Origin: Anaerostipes sp.
GTDB taxonomy: Bacteria; Bacillota; Clostridia; Lachnospirales; Lachnospiraceae
NCBI GenBank assembly: GCA_028704435.1
Contig: JAQWFL010000005.1
Coordinates: forward strand, 1 to 64,000
Direction: 5' to 3'
DNA: 64,000 nucleotides
The notes beneath the pieces were generated by a model, which did no database searches, had not been told where the DNA came from, and saw only the letters and a program-made list of their open reading frames with translations. Below, piece after piece: positions 8,640 through 18,083 of the stretch; the stretch's first letter is position 1; each line of letters starts with the position of its first letter. The translations under genes and the position numbers were made by a program.

Positions 8640-11279
8640 TTGAAGTCATATGGAGTGAATGAACTTAGAAAGATGTTTCTGGAGTTCTTCGAAAGCAAAG
8701 AGCATTTAATTATGGACAGTTTTTCTCTTGTTCCAAAGAATGACAATAGTTTACTGTTAATTAATGCTGGTATGGCACCTTTAAAACCATATTTTACAGG
8801 ACAGGAAGTGCCGCCAAAGACAAGAGTTACTACATGCCAAAAGTGTATCCGTACAGGAGATATTGAGAATGTTGGTAAGACAGCGAGACATGGTACTTTC
8901 TTTGAGATGCTTGGAAACTTTTCGTTTGGAGATTATTTTAAACACGAGGCTATTGCCTGGTCATGGGAGTTTTTAACCAAAGTAGTTGGATTAGATCCAG
9001 ACCGCTTATATCCATCTGTTTATTTAGAGGATGATGAGGCTTTTGCAATTTGGGAGAATGAGATTGGAATTGCACCAGAGCGAATTTTCCGTTTTGGAAA
9101 GGAAGATAATTTCTGGGAGCATGGATCAGGACCTTGTGGACCATGTTCAGAGATTTATTATGACAGAGGAGAAAAGTACGGATGTGGAGAACCAGGTTGT
9201 ACGGTTGGTTGTGAATGTGACCGTTACATGGAGGTTTGGAACAATGTATTTACACAGTTTGATAATGATGGAAAAGGCAATTATACGGAACTTGAAAAGA
9301 AGAATATAGATACGGGGATGGGATTAGAACGTCTTGCAGTGGTAGTACAGGAAGTAGACTCCATTTTTGATGTAGATACTATCAAAGCAATTCGCAATAA
9401 AATTTGTGAGGCTGCTAAGGTTCAATACGAAGAAGATGATAAGACAGATGTTTCTATTCGTGTTATCACAGATCATATTCGTTCTGCTACATTTATGATT
9501 AGTGATGGAATTATGCCATCCAATGAAGGTCGCGGATATGTTCTTCGACGTTTGATTCGTCGTGGGGCTCGCCATGGACGTATGCTTGGAATTAAGGATT
9601 TGTTTTTAGCAGATTTAAGTAAAACAGTGATTGCTGAATCTAAAGACGGATATCCAGAACTTGGAGAAAAGGCAGAATTTATTTACAAAGTATTAACACA
9701 GGAAGAGGAAAAATTTAACAAGACAATTGATCAGGGTCTTGAGATTTTAAACGACATGGAAGAAGTGCTAGTAAAAGAAGGAACCAAAGAACTTTCTGGA
9801 GCTGATGCATTTAAGTTATACGATACTTATGGATTCCCACTAGATCTTACCATCGAGATTTTAGAAGAAAAAGGTTTGTCTGTAGATGAAGCTGGATTTA
9901 AAGAAGCTATGGAAGAACAAAGACAGAAGGCTAGAGATGCACGAAAAGAGACAAACTATATGGGTGCAGATGCAACCGTGTATGAAGAGCTAGACCCAGG
10001 AATGACATCAACATTTATTGGATATGATGCATTAAAATGTGAGTCAGAGATTATAGCCATGACAACGAATACTGAAGTTGTAGGAAGTCTTTCAAAAGGT
10101 GATAAAGGAACTATCATTGTAAATGAAACACCATTTTATGCAACTAGTGGTGGTCAAGAGGCTGATAAAGGTGTGATTACCCTTGGAGATGCATTATTTC
10201 AAGTAGAAGATGTAGTAAAGTTATCTGGTGGTAAAATTGGTCATGTTGGAATTGTAGTAAATAATGGATTTAATATGGGAGATAAGGTTTCTTTAAAGGT
10301 AGATGAGAAAAATCGTCAGTTGACTGGAAAGAATCATAGTGCTACTCACTTATTACAAAAAGCACTGCGTGAAGTATTAGGAAGCCATGTAGAACAAGCA
10401 GGTTCAAGTAACAATGCAAAACACTTGCGTTTTGATTTTACTCACTTTGAGGCAATGACACCAGAAGAGATTGCAAAAGTTGAATCTATTGTAAATGAAA
10501 AAATTGCTGCAAATCTTCCAGTGGAAACTAAAGTTATGTCTATGGATGAAGCAAAAGAAACTGGGGCTATGGCACTGTTTGGTGAAAAATATGGAGATGA
10601 AGTTCGTGTTGTTTCTATGGGAGATTTCTCTGTGGAACTTTGTGGTGGAACACATATTAAGAATACGGGAATTATCACTGCCTTTAAGATTTTATCAGAG
10701 ACAGGAGTCGCTGCTGGGGTTCGTAGAATTGAAGCAGTTACAGATCAGGGAGTGTTTGATTATTATGACAAGTTAGAGGCTCAGTTAGATCAGGCGGCTA
10801 AACTTGTAAAATCAACAAGAAATCAACTGATTGGGCGTTTAGAATCTTTAATGGCAGAAGTAAAATCACTTCAAAGTGAGAACGAATCACTAAAAAGTAA
10901 ACTTGCAAAAGATGCTCTTGGAGATGTTATGGATCAAGTGATAGAAGTAGCTGGCGTAAAGCTTCTTGCTGCAAAGGTTGCTGATGTGGATATGAATGGT
11001 CTTCGCGATTTAGGAGATTCTTTAAAAGAGAAGCTAGGAGAAGGTGTGGTTGTATTAGCATCGAGTCTTGGAGGAAAAGTATTCTTGGTTGCAATGGCTA
11101 CCGATGGAGCAATGAAAGCAGGAGCACATGCTGGAAACTTAATCAAAGAGATTGCAAGTCTTGTTGGAGGAGGCGGTGGTGGACGTCCAAACATGGCACA
11201 AGCTGGTGGGAAAAACCCAGAAGGAATTGACGACGCCATTGCAAATGTTTCAGAAGCATTAAAAGAACAATTAAATTAA
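8640..11279 (+). CDS. alaS: Alanyl-tRNA synthetase
   Basis: It charges tRNA-Ala and edits mischarged Ser/Gly. The 879-residue length is standard. The N-terminal class II core has KTRVTTCQKCIRTGDIENVG and TFFEMLGNFSFGDYFK. The editing domain has the zinc motifs HSATHLL and CGGTH, and the C-terminal C-Ala domain has a Gly-rich stretch (VGGGGGGRPNMAQAGGK). The start is TTG 8640, chosen because AGGAGG at 8626-8631 sits 8 bp upstream and no in-frame ATG is closer to the conserved N-terminus. No T-box leader is present. Confidence 0.97.
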   Translation: MKSYGVNELRKMFLEFFESKEHLIMDSFSLVPKNDNSLLLINAGMAPLKPYFTGQEVPPKTRVTTCQKCIRTGDIENVGKTARHGTFFEMLGNFSFGDYFKHEAIAWSWEFLTKVVGLDPDRLYPSVYLEDDEAFAIWENEIGIAPERIFRFGKEDNFWEHGSGPCGPCSEIYYDRGEKYGCGEPGCTVGCECDRYMEVWNNVFTQFDNDGKGNYTELEKKNIDTGMGLERLAVVVQEVDSIFDVDTIKAIRNKICEAAKVQYEEDDKTDVSIRVITDHIRSATFMISDGIMPSNEGRGYVLRRLIRRGARHGRMLGIKDLFLADLSKTVIAESKDGYPELGEKAEFIYKVLTQEEEKFNKTIDQGLEILNDMEEVLVKEGTKELSGADAFKLYDTYGFPLDLTIEILEEKGLSVDEAGFKEAMEEQRQKARDARKETNYMGADATVYEELDPGMTSTFIGYDALKCESEIIAMTTNTEVVGSLSKGDKGTIIVNETPFYATSGGQEADKGVITLGDALFQVEDVVKLSGGKIGHVGIVVNNGFNMGDKVSLKVDEKNRQLTGKNHSATHLLQKALREVLGSHVEQAGSSNNAKHLRFDFTHFEAMTPEEIAKVESIVNEKIAANLPVETKVMSMDEAKETGAMALFGEKYGDEVRVVSMGDFSVELCGGTHIKNTGIITAFKILSETGVAAGVRRIEAVTDQGVFDYYDKLEAQLDQAAKLVKSTRNQLIGRLESLMAEVKSLQSENESLKSKLAKDALGDVMDQVIEVAGVKLLAAKVADVDMNGLRDLGDSLKEKLGEGVVVLASSLGGKVFLVAMATDGAMKAGAHAGNLIKEIASLVGGGGGGRPNMAQAGGKNPEGIDDAIANVSEALKEQLN

Positions 11280-11320
11280 AAAATACCATTAAAAAATATC
11301 AAAAAAATACGAAAAAACAA

Positions 11321-11348
11321 TTGACGAAATCTCGTATTATGGTATAAT
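11321..11348 (+). promoter_or_regulatory. Promoter of rpsU
   Basis: TTGACG at 11321-11326, 16-bp spacer, TATAAT at 11343-11348, in the alaS-rpsU gap. Confidence 0.65.
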
Positions 11349-11421
11349 AATCTAGTGCAAGAAAAATACCCAAACAGTCTTAATGCACAATATACGACTG
11401 GAGGGGAGGTCAGGAATAAGA

Positions 11422-11598
11422 ATGTCTAACGTAATAGTTAAAGAAAATGAGACTTTAGATAGCGCTCTTCGTAGATTTAAGAGAAACTGTGCAAAAGCCG
11501 GTATTCAACAAGAAATCCGTAAAAGAGAGCATTACGAGAAACCAAGTGTTCGTCGTAAGAAGAAATCTGAAGCGGCTCGTAAGAGAAAAGTAAAATAA
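11422..11598 (+). CDS. rpsU: Ribosomal protein bS21
   Basis: A 58-residue, highly basic small-subunit protein beginning [20 protein letters not shown], with the arginine-rich C-terminus typical of bS21. ATG 11422 is used; the frame extends upstream to 11383 but those codons are not family sequence. AGGA lies 6 bp before the ATG. The order rpsU, yqfC, yqfD, phoH, ybeY is a known Firmicutes neighbourhood. Confidence 0.96.
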   Translation: MSNVIVKENETLDSALRRFKRNCAKAGIQQEIRKREHYEKPSVRRKKKSEAARKRKVK

Positions 11599-11606
11599 TA
11601 GAATTT

Positions 11607-11640
11607 AGCATCATATACTTTGGTATATGGTGCTTTTCTT
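11607..11640 (+). terminator. Terminator after rpsU
   Basis: AGCATCATATAC (11607-11618) pairs with GTATATGGTGCT (11623-11634), one G-T pair, followed by TTTCTT. Confidence 0.75.
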
Positions 11641-11703
11641 TTGCATATATTAGATTTGTGATAATATACGCTTGGCGAGCAAGTTTTGAATTGAGGTTAT
11701 ATA

Positions 11704-11940
11704 TTGAATGATATTATAAGTGATGATTTTCTTGTTACGTTAACAGGATGTCAGCAGATTTTAATTGAAAATTATAAAGGAATTAAATCTTATGATGCAG
11801 GGGAAATCTGCATTCTTGGGAAGAAACGCAGGCTCACAATCTATGGGGAAGGTTTAACAATTCAATATTATTCGTATGAAACTATGAAAGTAATAGGAAC
11901 AATTAGAAAACTAGAGTATGAATCGGGAGGAAACGCATGA
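11704..11940 (+). CDS. yqfC: Sporulation protein YqfC
   Basis: This 78-residue YabP/YqfC-family protein has a typical run of short strands (LVTLTGCQQILIENYKGI, ICILGKKRRLTIYGEGL). The family is expressed in the mother cell during sporulation and is linked to spore coat or envelope assembly. The start appears to be TTG 11704; there is no in-frame ATG before the conserved part. Its stop overlaps the yqfD start (ATGA). Confidence 0.85.
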   Translation: MNDIISDDFLVTLTGCQQILIENYKGIKSYDAGEICILGKKRRLTIYGEGLTIQYYSYETMKVIGTIRKLEYESGGNA

Positions 11941-13175
11941 CTTCGGGAATACTTTTTATTATTGGCACATACGAAATTGAAATGTCTGGAATCTCTATGG
12001 AGCGATGTTTAAATCTTTGTTCCAAACAAGGCATTGTTATGTGGAAATTAAAGCCAGTGGAAAATGGTTATCGTTTTCTTATAAAAAGAAGCTGTTATAA
12101 GGATTTAATTTCTGTTTCAAAAAAGACAAATACAAAGATTCAAACCATAGGAAGGCATGGACTTCCTTTTTTTTTCGAAAAACATAAAAAAAGAAAATCA
12201 TTTTTTCTTGGAATGACAGTATGTGTTTTACTAATTTTTTTGTTATCACAGTTTGTATGGAACATAACGGTGACTGGTGTTGAGACTTATTCCAAAGAAA
12301 ATATTTTAAAGTTTGCAGAAAAGGGAAATTATAAGATTGGCACATATAAGCATAGCATTGATTGTAATACCTTAGAAGAAAAGATACGAGAACAATTCAA
12401 AAAAATCGCCTGGGTTTCTTGTTCCATGACAGGAACAAGATTAAAAATTGATATAAAAGAAACGTTGGATCAAAATACAACACAAAATGTAAAAAAACCT
12501 TGTGATATTGTTTCAAATAAAACAGGCGTTGTTACATTTTTGTCTATTAAGAATGGAACCCCCCTGGTAAGACCGGGAACAAAAGTAAAGGAGGGAGATA
12601 CCTTGATTTCAGGATTAATTTACTATTATAGCGATGATTTTCAGAAGACTCAGACAGATAAAATTAAGGCAGATGGAACGGTTTATTTGAAAACTAAGGA
12701 ATTATATTATGAGAATATTCCTATAGTTCAATATAAAAAACAATATACAAATACAAGAAATCAAATATCTAATATAAAAATAGGAAATTTAAATATTTCA
12801 CTCCCTGTTAAAAAAAAGATATTTCATACAGATATACTTCAAACAGAAAAAAGACTAAAATTATGGGGGGATTTCTACCTTCCAATTTCTGTTGTGTTTC
12901 AGAAGCAGAAGGAATACAAAGTTAAAAAGGAAACACTAAAAGAAATACAGGGCAAGAGCATATTGAAAAAAAGAGTTGTAAAATACAAAAAACAGTTAAA
13001 ACAAAAGGGTATTCGCATTTTAGGGGAAAAAATAACTTATGAATATGAAAAGAACAATGCAGAAGCGAAAGGATATTTTGTTGTAGAGGAATCCGTGGGA
13101 AAAATCAGAAATATTCATCCGTTGACGAAAAAACAGGAAAAATATATTACTCCCACCACTGCACAACCAAAGTAA
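11937..13175 (+). CDS. yqfD: Sporulation protein YqfD
   Basis: A 412-residue single-pass membrane protein of the YqfD/SpoIV-like family. It has an N-terminal cytosolic domain (1-80), a transmembrane helix at about 87-105 (FFLGMTVCVLLIFLLSQFVW) and a large extracytosolic domain with strand-rich repeats and a lysine-rich C-terminus. It is probably a mother-cell sporulation protein acting with YqfC, to which it is translationally coupled by a 4-bp overlap. The molecular role of the family is not settled. Confidence 0.87.
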   Translation: MTSGILFIIGTYEIEMSGISMERCLNLCSKQGIVMWKLKPVENGYRFLIKRSCYKDLISVSKKTNTKIQTIGRHGLPFFFEKHKKRKSFFLGMTVCVLLIFLLSQFVWNITVTGVETYSKENILKFAEKGNYKIGTYKHSIDCNTLEEKIREQFKKIAWVSCSMTGTRLKIDIKETLDQNTTQNVKKPCDIVSNKTGVVTFLSIKNGTPLVRPGTKVKEGDTLISGLIYYYSDDFQKTQTDKIKADGTVYLKTKELYYENIPIVQYKKQYTNTRNQISNIKIGNLNISLPVKKKIFHTDILQTEKRLKLWGDFYLPISVVFQKQKEYKVKKETLKEIQGKSILKKRVVKYKKQLKQKGIRILGEKITYEYEKNNAEAKGYFVVEESVGKIRNIHPLTKKQEKYITPTTAQPK

Positions 13176-13189
13176 TATAAGTGATAAAC

Positions 13190-13218
13190 TTGAAATTACA
13201 CCATTGTAATGGTAAACT
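13190..13218 (+). promoter_or_regulatory. Possible promoter of phoH
   Basis: TTGAAA at 13190-13195, 17-bp spacer, TAAACT at 13213-13218. The spacer holds a small dyad, CCATT-GT-AATGG. Confidence 0.35.
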
Positions 13219-13257
13219 ACACAAGTATGAGAAAAGAATAATAGTAGGAGAATTAAT

Positions 13258-14265
13258 ATGAATCCAATAGAAAAAGATATAGATTTTCCAGCAGCACATG
13301 GTGGAAATGTATTTGGTCAATTTGATATGTACATGAAGAAAATCGAAAAGACCCTTCATGTAAGTATTGTTTTAAGAGATGACCAAATTAAAATTATTGG
13401 AAGTGAAAAGGGAGTTCAAAAGGCAGAGGATGTTATTTTTGAATTGCTGGAACTTTCAAAAAGAGGAAATACAATTACAGAACAGAACGTTAATTATGTA
13501 TTATCACTGACTGCTACAAATGAGAGTGGAACTTTGATTGAACTTGATAAGGATATTATTTGTCATACAGTACAGGGAAAGCCTGTAAAGGCAAAAACAT
13601 TAGGGCAAAAGAAATATATTCAACAGATTCAAGATAAAATGATAACTTTTGGAGTGGGTCCTGCAGGAACTGGAAAGACATACCTTGCCATGGCAGCTGC
13701 AATTACTGCGTTTAAGAATAATGAAGTCAATCGAATTATTTTAACAAGGCCAGCCATTGAAGCGGGGGAAAAGTTAGGATTTTTGCCAGGAGATTTACAA
13801 AGTAAGGTAGATCCATATTTACGACCGTTATATGATGCATTATATGAGATTATGGGTGCAGAGCCATTCCTTAAAAACATGGAAAGTGGTTTGATTGAAG
13901 TAGCACCATTAGCTTACATGAGGGGAAGAACCTTAGATAATGCATTTGTTGTGTTAGATGAAGCACAGAATACAACACCAGCACAAATGAAAATGTTTTT
14001 AACTCGAATTGGATTTGGATCCAAAGCAATTGTTACAGGGGATTTGACACAAAAAGATTTGCCCTTTGACTCTATTTCTGGGTTGGAGGAAGCCCTTAGG
14101 GTGTTGGGAAGAATTGACGATATTGGTATATCTGAGCTTACAAGTAAGGATGTTGTTCGTCACCCACTTGTGCAAAAGATTGTAACTGCATATGATAAAT
14201 ACGAATCTACAAAGAGTAAGAAAAAGAACAATAATAAGAGCAATACAAAAAGAGTAAGGAAGTAG
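13258..14265 (+). CDS. phoH: PhoH-family ATPase
   Basis: This 335-residue protein has an N-terminal KH-like segment (about 20-90) and a P-loop ATPase with Walker A GPAGTGKT near residue 134 and Walker B VVLDEAQN. PhoH/YbeZ proteins work with the RNase YbeY in ribosome maturation, and ybeY is the next gene, one base downstream. The Lys/Asn-rich tail is low complexity. Confidence 0.93.
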   Translation: MNPIEKDIDFPAAHGGNVFGQFDMYMKKIEKTLHVSIVLRDDQIKIIGSEKGVQKAEDVIFELLELSKRGNTITEQNVNYVLSLTATNESGTLIELDKDIICHTVQGKPVKAKTLGQKKYIQQIQDKMITFGVGPAGTGKTYLAMAAAITAFKNNEVNRIILTRPAIEAGEKLGFLPGDLQSKVDPYLRPLYDALYEIMGAEPFLKNMESGLIEVAPLAYMRGRTLDNAFVVLDEAQNTTPAQMKMFLTRIGFGSKAIVTGDLTQKDLPFDSISGLEEALRVLGRIDDIGISELTSKDVVRHPLVQKIVTAYDKYESTKSKKKNNNKSNTKRVRK

Positions 14266-14266
14266 T

Positions 14267-14764
14267 ATGAATATATACATTGAAAATGAATATTTAGACC
14301 CAGTTTCTATTGATTATAAGAAGATTACAGATGATGTGGTAAATGCTTCGCTTGATTTTCTTCAATGTCCTTATGAGGTTGAAGTGAATGTTATGCTAGT
14401 TGACAACCCGGCTATCCATCAGATTAATTTAGAGCAAAGAGGAATCAATCGTCCGACAGATGTACTATCTTTTCCTATGATTGAATTTAAAACACCAGGA
14501 GATTTTTCTGTGGTGGACGATGATATTACCTTGTTTCATCCAGATACTGGAGAAATACTTCTTGGGGATATTGTAATTTCTATGGATAAGGTAAAAGAAC
14601 AAGCGAAGCTATATGGACATAGTTCTGTAAGAGAATTTGCTTTTTTAGTAGCTCATAGTATGCTTCATTTGTGTGGGTATGACCATGAAGAAGAGAATGA
14701 ACGAATTGAGATGGAAAAAATGCAAAATGAAATTTTGTTAATAGCAAATTACACAAGAGATTGA
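14267..14764 (+). CDS. ybeY: YbeY, rRNA maturation endoribonuclease
   Basis: This 165-residue metal-dependent RNase has the defining zinc motif HSMLHLCGYDH (H-x3-H-x5-H) near the C-terminus. It is needed for 16S rRNA 3'-end maturation and 70S quality control. It follows phoH with 1 bp between genes, fitting the known PhoH-YbeY partnership. The NRPTDVLSFPM motif is typical of the family. Confidence 0.95.
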   Translation: MNIYIENEYLDPVSIDYKKITDDVVNASLDFLQCPYEVEVNVMLVDNPAIHQINLEQRGINRPTDVLSFPMIEFKTPGDFSVVDDDITLFHPDTGEILLGDIVISMDKVKEQAKLYGHSSVREFAFLVAHSMLHLCGYDHEEENERIEMEKMQNEILLIANYTRD

Positions 14765-14771
14765 GGTTTTT

Positions 14772-16427
14772 ATGAGTAAAAAACAAAAGAATGGATTTTT
14801 AATTCAAGGGTCAATTATGGCCATAGCGTCCTTAGTATGTCGAGTGATTGGATTGTTATACCGAAGACCATTAACGGCCATTATTGGCGATCAGGGAATG
14901 GGATATTATGGGTTTGCGTATAATGTATACAGTATTATTTTGTTGATTGCGTCTTTTAGTATTCCCTTGGCAGTATCCAAATCTATTTCGGCTCGTTTGG
15001 CTATGAAAGAATATAAAAATGCACAGAGAATTTTTTATGGGGCACTGATATATGCGGTTATTGTTGGCGGAATTGCAGCGTTGTTTGCTTATATTGCGGC
15101 ACCTATTTTAATTCCCAATCAACCAGGAGCAATTCTTGCCCTTCGAGTAATGGCACCAACAATATTCTTTTCAGGAATCCTAGGTGTGTTGCGTGGTTAT
15201 TTTCAAGGACACTCCACAATGGTGCCTACTTCCATATCACAGATTATTGAACAAATTTTGAATGCAGTTGTCAGTGTTTTAATGGCTTATGTACTTGCTA
15301 TGCCATATTTGAATTTGGAGGCAACCAAAACTGTAAAGTTTAACATTGCAAAATATGGAGCTGCCGGAAGTGCATTGGGTACAGGGGCTGGTGTTTTAAT
15401 CGGTTTATTATTTTGCCTGATTATTTATCTGGCTTATTCAAAACGTGCAAAAATATATATGAAACATGACAAAACAAAGGAAGTAGAATCTTATAGTAAA
15501 ATATTCAAAATTCTGCTGCTTACAATTACACCTGTTATTTTCAGTACAGCCATTTACAATTGCAGTGCAATCATTGACTCTACGTTGTTCAATATTATTT
15601 TGAATTATAAAAATGTTGCAGCACATGAGGCGGCAGTTTTGTACGGAGTCTTTTCAAATCAATATAATGTTTTAATCAATGTGCCAGTAGCATTGGCTTC
15701 TGCACTCTCTAATGCCATTGTTCCTGATATTTCAGGAGCATATGTATTAAATGACAAAGATAAAATGAATCACAGTATTAATACTGCAATTCGATTTACT
15801 ATGATGATTTCGATCCCTTGTGCCGTTGGGATGGGGATATTGGCAAAACCTTTAGTTGGCTTGTTGTTTGGTCCAATTAAAAGTTTTGGATTAGGACCAA
15901 ATTTACTTCGAATTGGTTCTATTTCTATTGTTTTTTATTGCCTATCAACATTGACCAATGGAATCTTACAAGGTATGGGGAAGATGAGAGTCCCAGTGCG
16001 GCATTCCGTCATCTCAGTGATACTTAATTTAATTACAATTGTACTTTTATTGTTGTTTACTAACACCAATGCATATGCATTAGTATTTGCAACTATGATT
16101 TTTTCTTTTGCAATGTGCATTCTAAATGCCAGATCTATAAAAAAATACACATCCTATAAGCAAGAATTGTCAAAGACCTTTATAAAGCCTTGTATTTCTG
16201 CTCTTATAATGGGCGTTGTAGTTTTTGCAATTCAATTTGCATTTGATCATATGATGGCAGCAACAAGTTTGGCGTTTGCGCTTTGTATTGTGGTTTCTAT
16301 GTTAGTTGGAGCATTGATTTACCTTGTTTGTATTATTAAATTACAAGTATTTACGGAAAATGAGCTTCTTGAAGTACCGAAAGGAAGTATTTTAGTCCGT
16401 TTTGCCAAGAAATTTAAGTTATTGTAA
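14772..16427 (+). CDS. Polysaccharide/lipid flippase of the MurJ/SpoVB group
   Basis: This 551-residue, strongly hydrophobic protein has about 14 membrane spans and the MVF/MOP superfamily start SIMAIASLVCRVIGLLYRRP. Firmicutes homologues (SpoVB, YtgP) move lipid-linked cell wall or polysaccharide precursors across the membrane. Co-location with the yqf sporulation block suits a SpoVB-like role in spore cortex synthesis, but the exact subgroup cannot be settled by eye. It starts 7 bp after ybeY with GAGG upstream. Confidence 0.82.
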   Translation: MSKKQKNGFLIQGSIMAIASLVCRVIGLLYRRPLTAIIGDQGMGYYGFAYNVYSIILLIASFSIPLAVSKSISARLAMKEYKNAQRIFYGALIYAVIVGGIAALFAYIAAPILIPNQPGAILALRVMAPTIFFSGILGVLRGYFQGHSTMVPTSISQIIEQILNAVVSVLMAYVLAMPYLNLEATKTVKFNIAKYGAAGSALGTGAGVLIGLLFCLIIYLAYSKRAKIYMKHDKTKEVESYSKIFKILLLTITPVIFSTAIYNCSAIIDSTLFNIILNYKNVAAHEAAVLYGVFSNQYNVLINVPVALASALSNAIVPDISGAYVLNDKDKMNHSINTAIRFTMMISIPCAVGMGILAKPLVGLLFGPIKSFGLGPNLLRIGSISIVFYCLSTLTNGILQGMGKMRVPVRHSVISVILNLITIVLLLLFTNTNAYALVFATMIFSFAMCILNARSIKKYTSYKQELSKTFIKPCISALIMGVVVFAIQFAFDHMMAATSLAFALCIVVSMLVGALIYLVCIIKLQVFTENELLEVPKGSILVRFAKKFKLL

Positions 16428-16518
16428 AAGTTTTAATAGAATAATAATAGAATTGCAACATATAAGTGAGTGAAATCATATATGATAGTCCTAGTATATT
16501 TACATAGGAGAAGATGAT

Positions 16519-17625
16519 ATGAAACGAAAACAAAGACAACTTATATGTTGCTTTTTCTTATTTATGGCAATGTTTTGTCTGCCAAAAGAAGCAAAAGTAA
16601 AAGGGGCAGTAAAAGAGAATTATACACAGATTACAGCACCAGCTTTTTCTTATTTTGAGGATTTCCTCTCATATTTGAAAAATGGTGGTTCTTTTCAATA
16701 TAATCAGTCTTATGTGGGAATTGATGGGAAGCGATATATTAAAGTTTCGGTAAAAAAGGGAGGAACTTTAATGCTTACGGATTTATCGGAACAGATGCAT
16801 AATTTAACAGTGTTAAATCAATCTAAAAAGAAAATTGGAACATTTAATGCAGATGATAGCTTTCTTCAGCTAAAGACTACACCAGGAGACTATTATATTC
16901 AGCTGCCCAAAGAGAAAAGAACAATTACGCTAACGGCGATGATATATACAGATCATTTATCCAATATAAAAAAAGAAAAAACTTCGTTACAATCAGGAAC
17001 TGGATCTTATGTAAGTCATAGTTTTTCACTTTCCAAACGAAAGATTGTTGTCTTTGAGATTTGTTCTGTCATGAATGGTAAGCATCCAATTTATGCATAT
17101 ATAGAAAAGTGGAATGGTAAAAAGTGGGTTAAGGTTACAAAAAGAGCAACATTTAAAGGAAGTTCTTCTAGTGATATGTTATATGGACTTGACAAAGGAC
17201 GGTATCGAATCAAGACAAAGACAGCAAAGAATCAAGGATTTACAATGCAGTATCATTTGTATAAGGATACTGGAACTTATAGATATAAAAAGTCAAAGGC
17301 CTCTCAGCTAAAAAATAATGTTGAAAAAAATCAATTATTTACTATATTACAGAAGAAAGCAAGATGGTATCAAATTCAAAGAAAATCTTTCAAGAAGAAG
17401 CATTACCTTAATTTGAGTTTTGATATTAACACAAGTGATTTGAAAGTATACATTTATAAAAAAGGCCGAAAAAAGCCAATTCAAAAAGTTACTTTGAAAC
17501 AGGGAAAGAAAAACAAAACAAAAAAGATTCGTTTAAGATATGGAACAGGAACTTATTATGTAAAAGTGGTAAAAGCAAAGAAACATGCCAATGGACATTA
17601 TTATATTTATTATAGTATAGAATAA
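16519..17625 (+). CDS. Secreted lysine- and tyrosine-rich protein of unknown function
   Basis: This 368-residue protein has an N-terminal signal peptide (basic KRKQRQ, hydrophobic LICCFFLFMAMFCL, cleavage near residue 25-30). The mature part is strand-rich and basic, with recurring GTYYVKV/GSYVSH-like segments, e.g. GTGSYVSHSFSL near 165 and GTGTYYVKVVKAK near the C-terminus. This suggests repeated beta-sandwich domains of the bacterial pre-peptidase C-terminal type. There is no LPxTG anchor. The family is not recognised. Confidence 0.6.
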   Translation: MKRKQRQLICCFFLFMAMFCLPKEAKVKGAVKENYTQITAPAFSYFEDFLSYLKNGGSFQYNQSYVGIDGKRYIKVSVKKGGTLMLTDLSEQMHNLTVLNQSKKKIGTFNADDSFLQLKTTPGDYYIQLPKEKRTITLTAMIYTDHLSNIKKEKTSLQSGTGSYVSHSFSLSKRKIVVFEICSVMNGKHPIYAYIEKWNGKKWVKVTKRATFKGSSSSDMLYGLDKGRYRIKTKTAKNQGFTMQYHLYKDTGTYRYKKSKASQLKNNVEKNQLFTILQKKARWYQIQRKSFKKKHYLNLSFDINTSDLKVYIYKKGRKKPIQKVTLKQGKKNKTKKIRLRYGTGTYYVKVVKAKKHANGHYYIYYSIE

Positions 17626-17677
17626 AGTTGAATAAAATGATTGATTTTGGGAACATTTAGTGAAAAGGAGTGTTTTT

Positions 17678-18040
17678 ATGAACAAAATCAATCGTTTTTT
17701 ATTGGGATATATGATTATGATAACTTTACTTTGTGCATATATGTGCTATTTGGCATTCTATCACAACGAAGGGAATGAAAAACTAGCAAATCAAGTACAA
17801 TCTACAATGATGAAAGAAAAGAAAACAAATCAGACAAAAGATAAAAAGAAAATAACATATGAGTTGGCAATTAGAAATAAGGAGCTTGTTGTGGTGAATA
17901 CTAAAACAAAGGAAGTCTTTGAATATACAGATTTAAACGAAGATCATCTTCCTGTGGAAGTGAAGAAAATGTTAAATAGCAGAACTCAATTTTACAGTGC
18001 TGAGGATGTTTATCATTTTCTTGAATCTTATAGTAGTTAA
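17678..18040 (+). CDS. Small membrane-anchored protein of unknown function
   Basis: This 120-residue protein has an N-terminal hydrophobic helix (FLLGYMIMITLLCAYMCYLAF) and a polar, Lys-rich extracytosolic part ending in a short domain around LPVEVKKMLNSRTQFYSAED. ATG 17678 is chosen because AAGGAG at 17665-17670 is 7 bp upstream; a GTG at 17660 is also in frame. It precedes deoB by 43 bp. The C-terminal pattern resembles BofC-like forespore domains, but this is only an impression. Confidence 0.6.
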   Translation: MNKINRFLLGYMIMITLLCAYMCYLAFYHNEGNEKLANQVQSTMMKEKKTNQTKDKKKITYELAIRNKELVVVNTKTKEVFEYTDLNEDHLPVEVKKMLNSRTQFYSAEDVYHFLESYSS

Positions 18041-18083
18041 GGCTATAATGAAAAGAAGAAAAAGACAAAAATGAGGTGATCAA

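Noticed and set aside
10934-11239. 101-residue minus-strand frame opposite alaS
   Set aside because: It is the complement of the Gly-rich alaS C-terminus, with no ribosome site and proline runs from GG codons.
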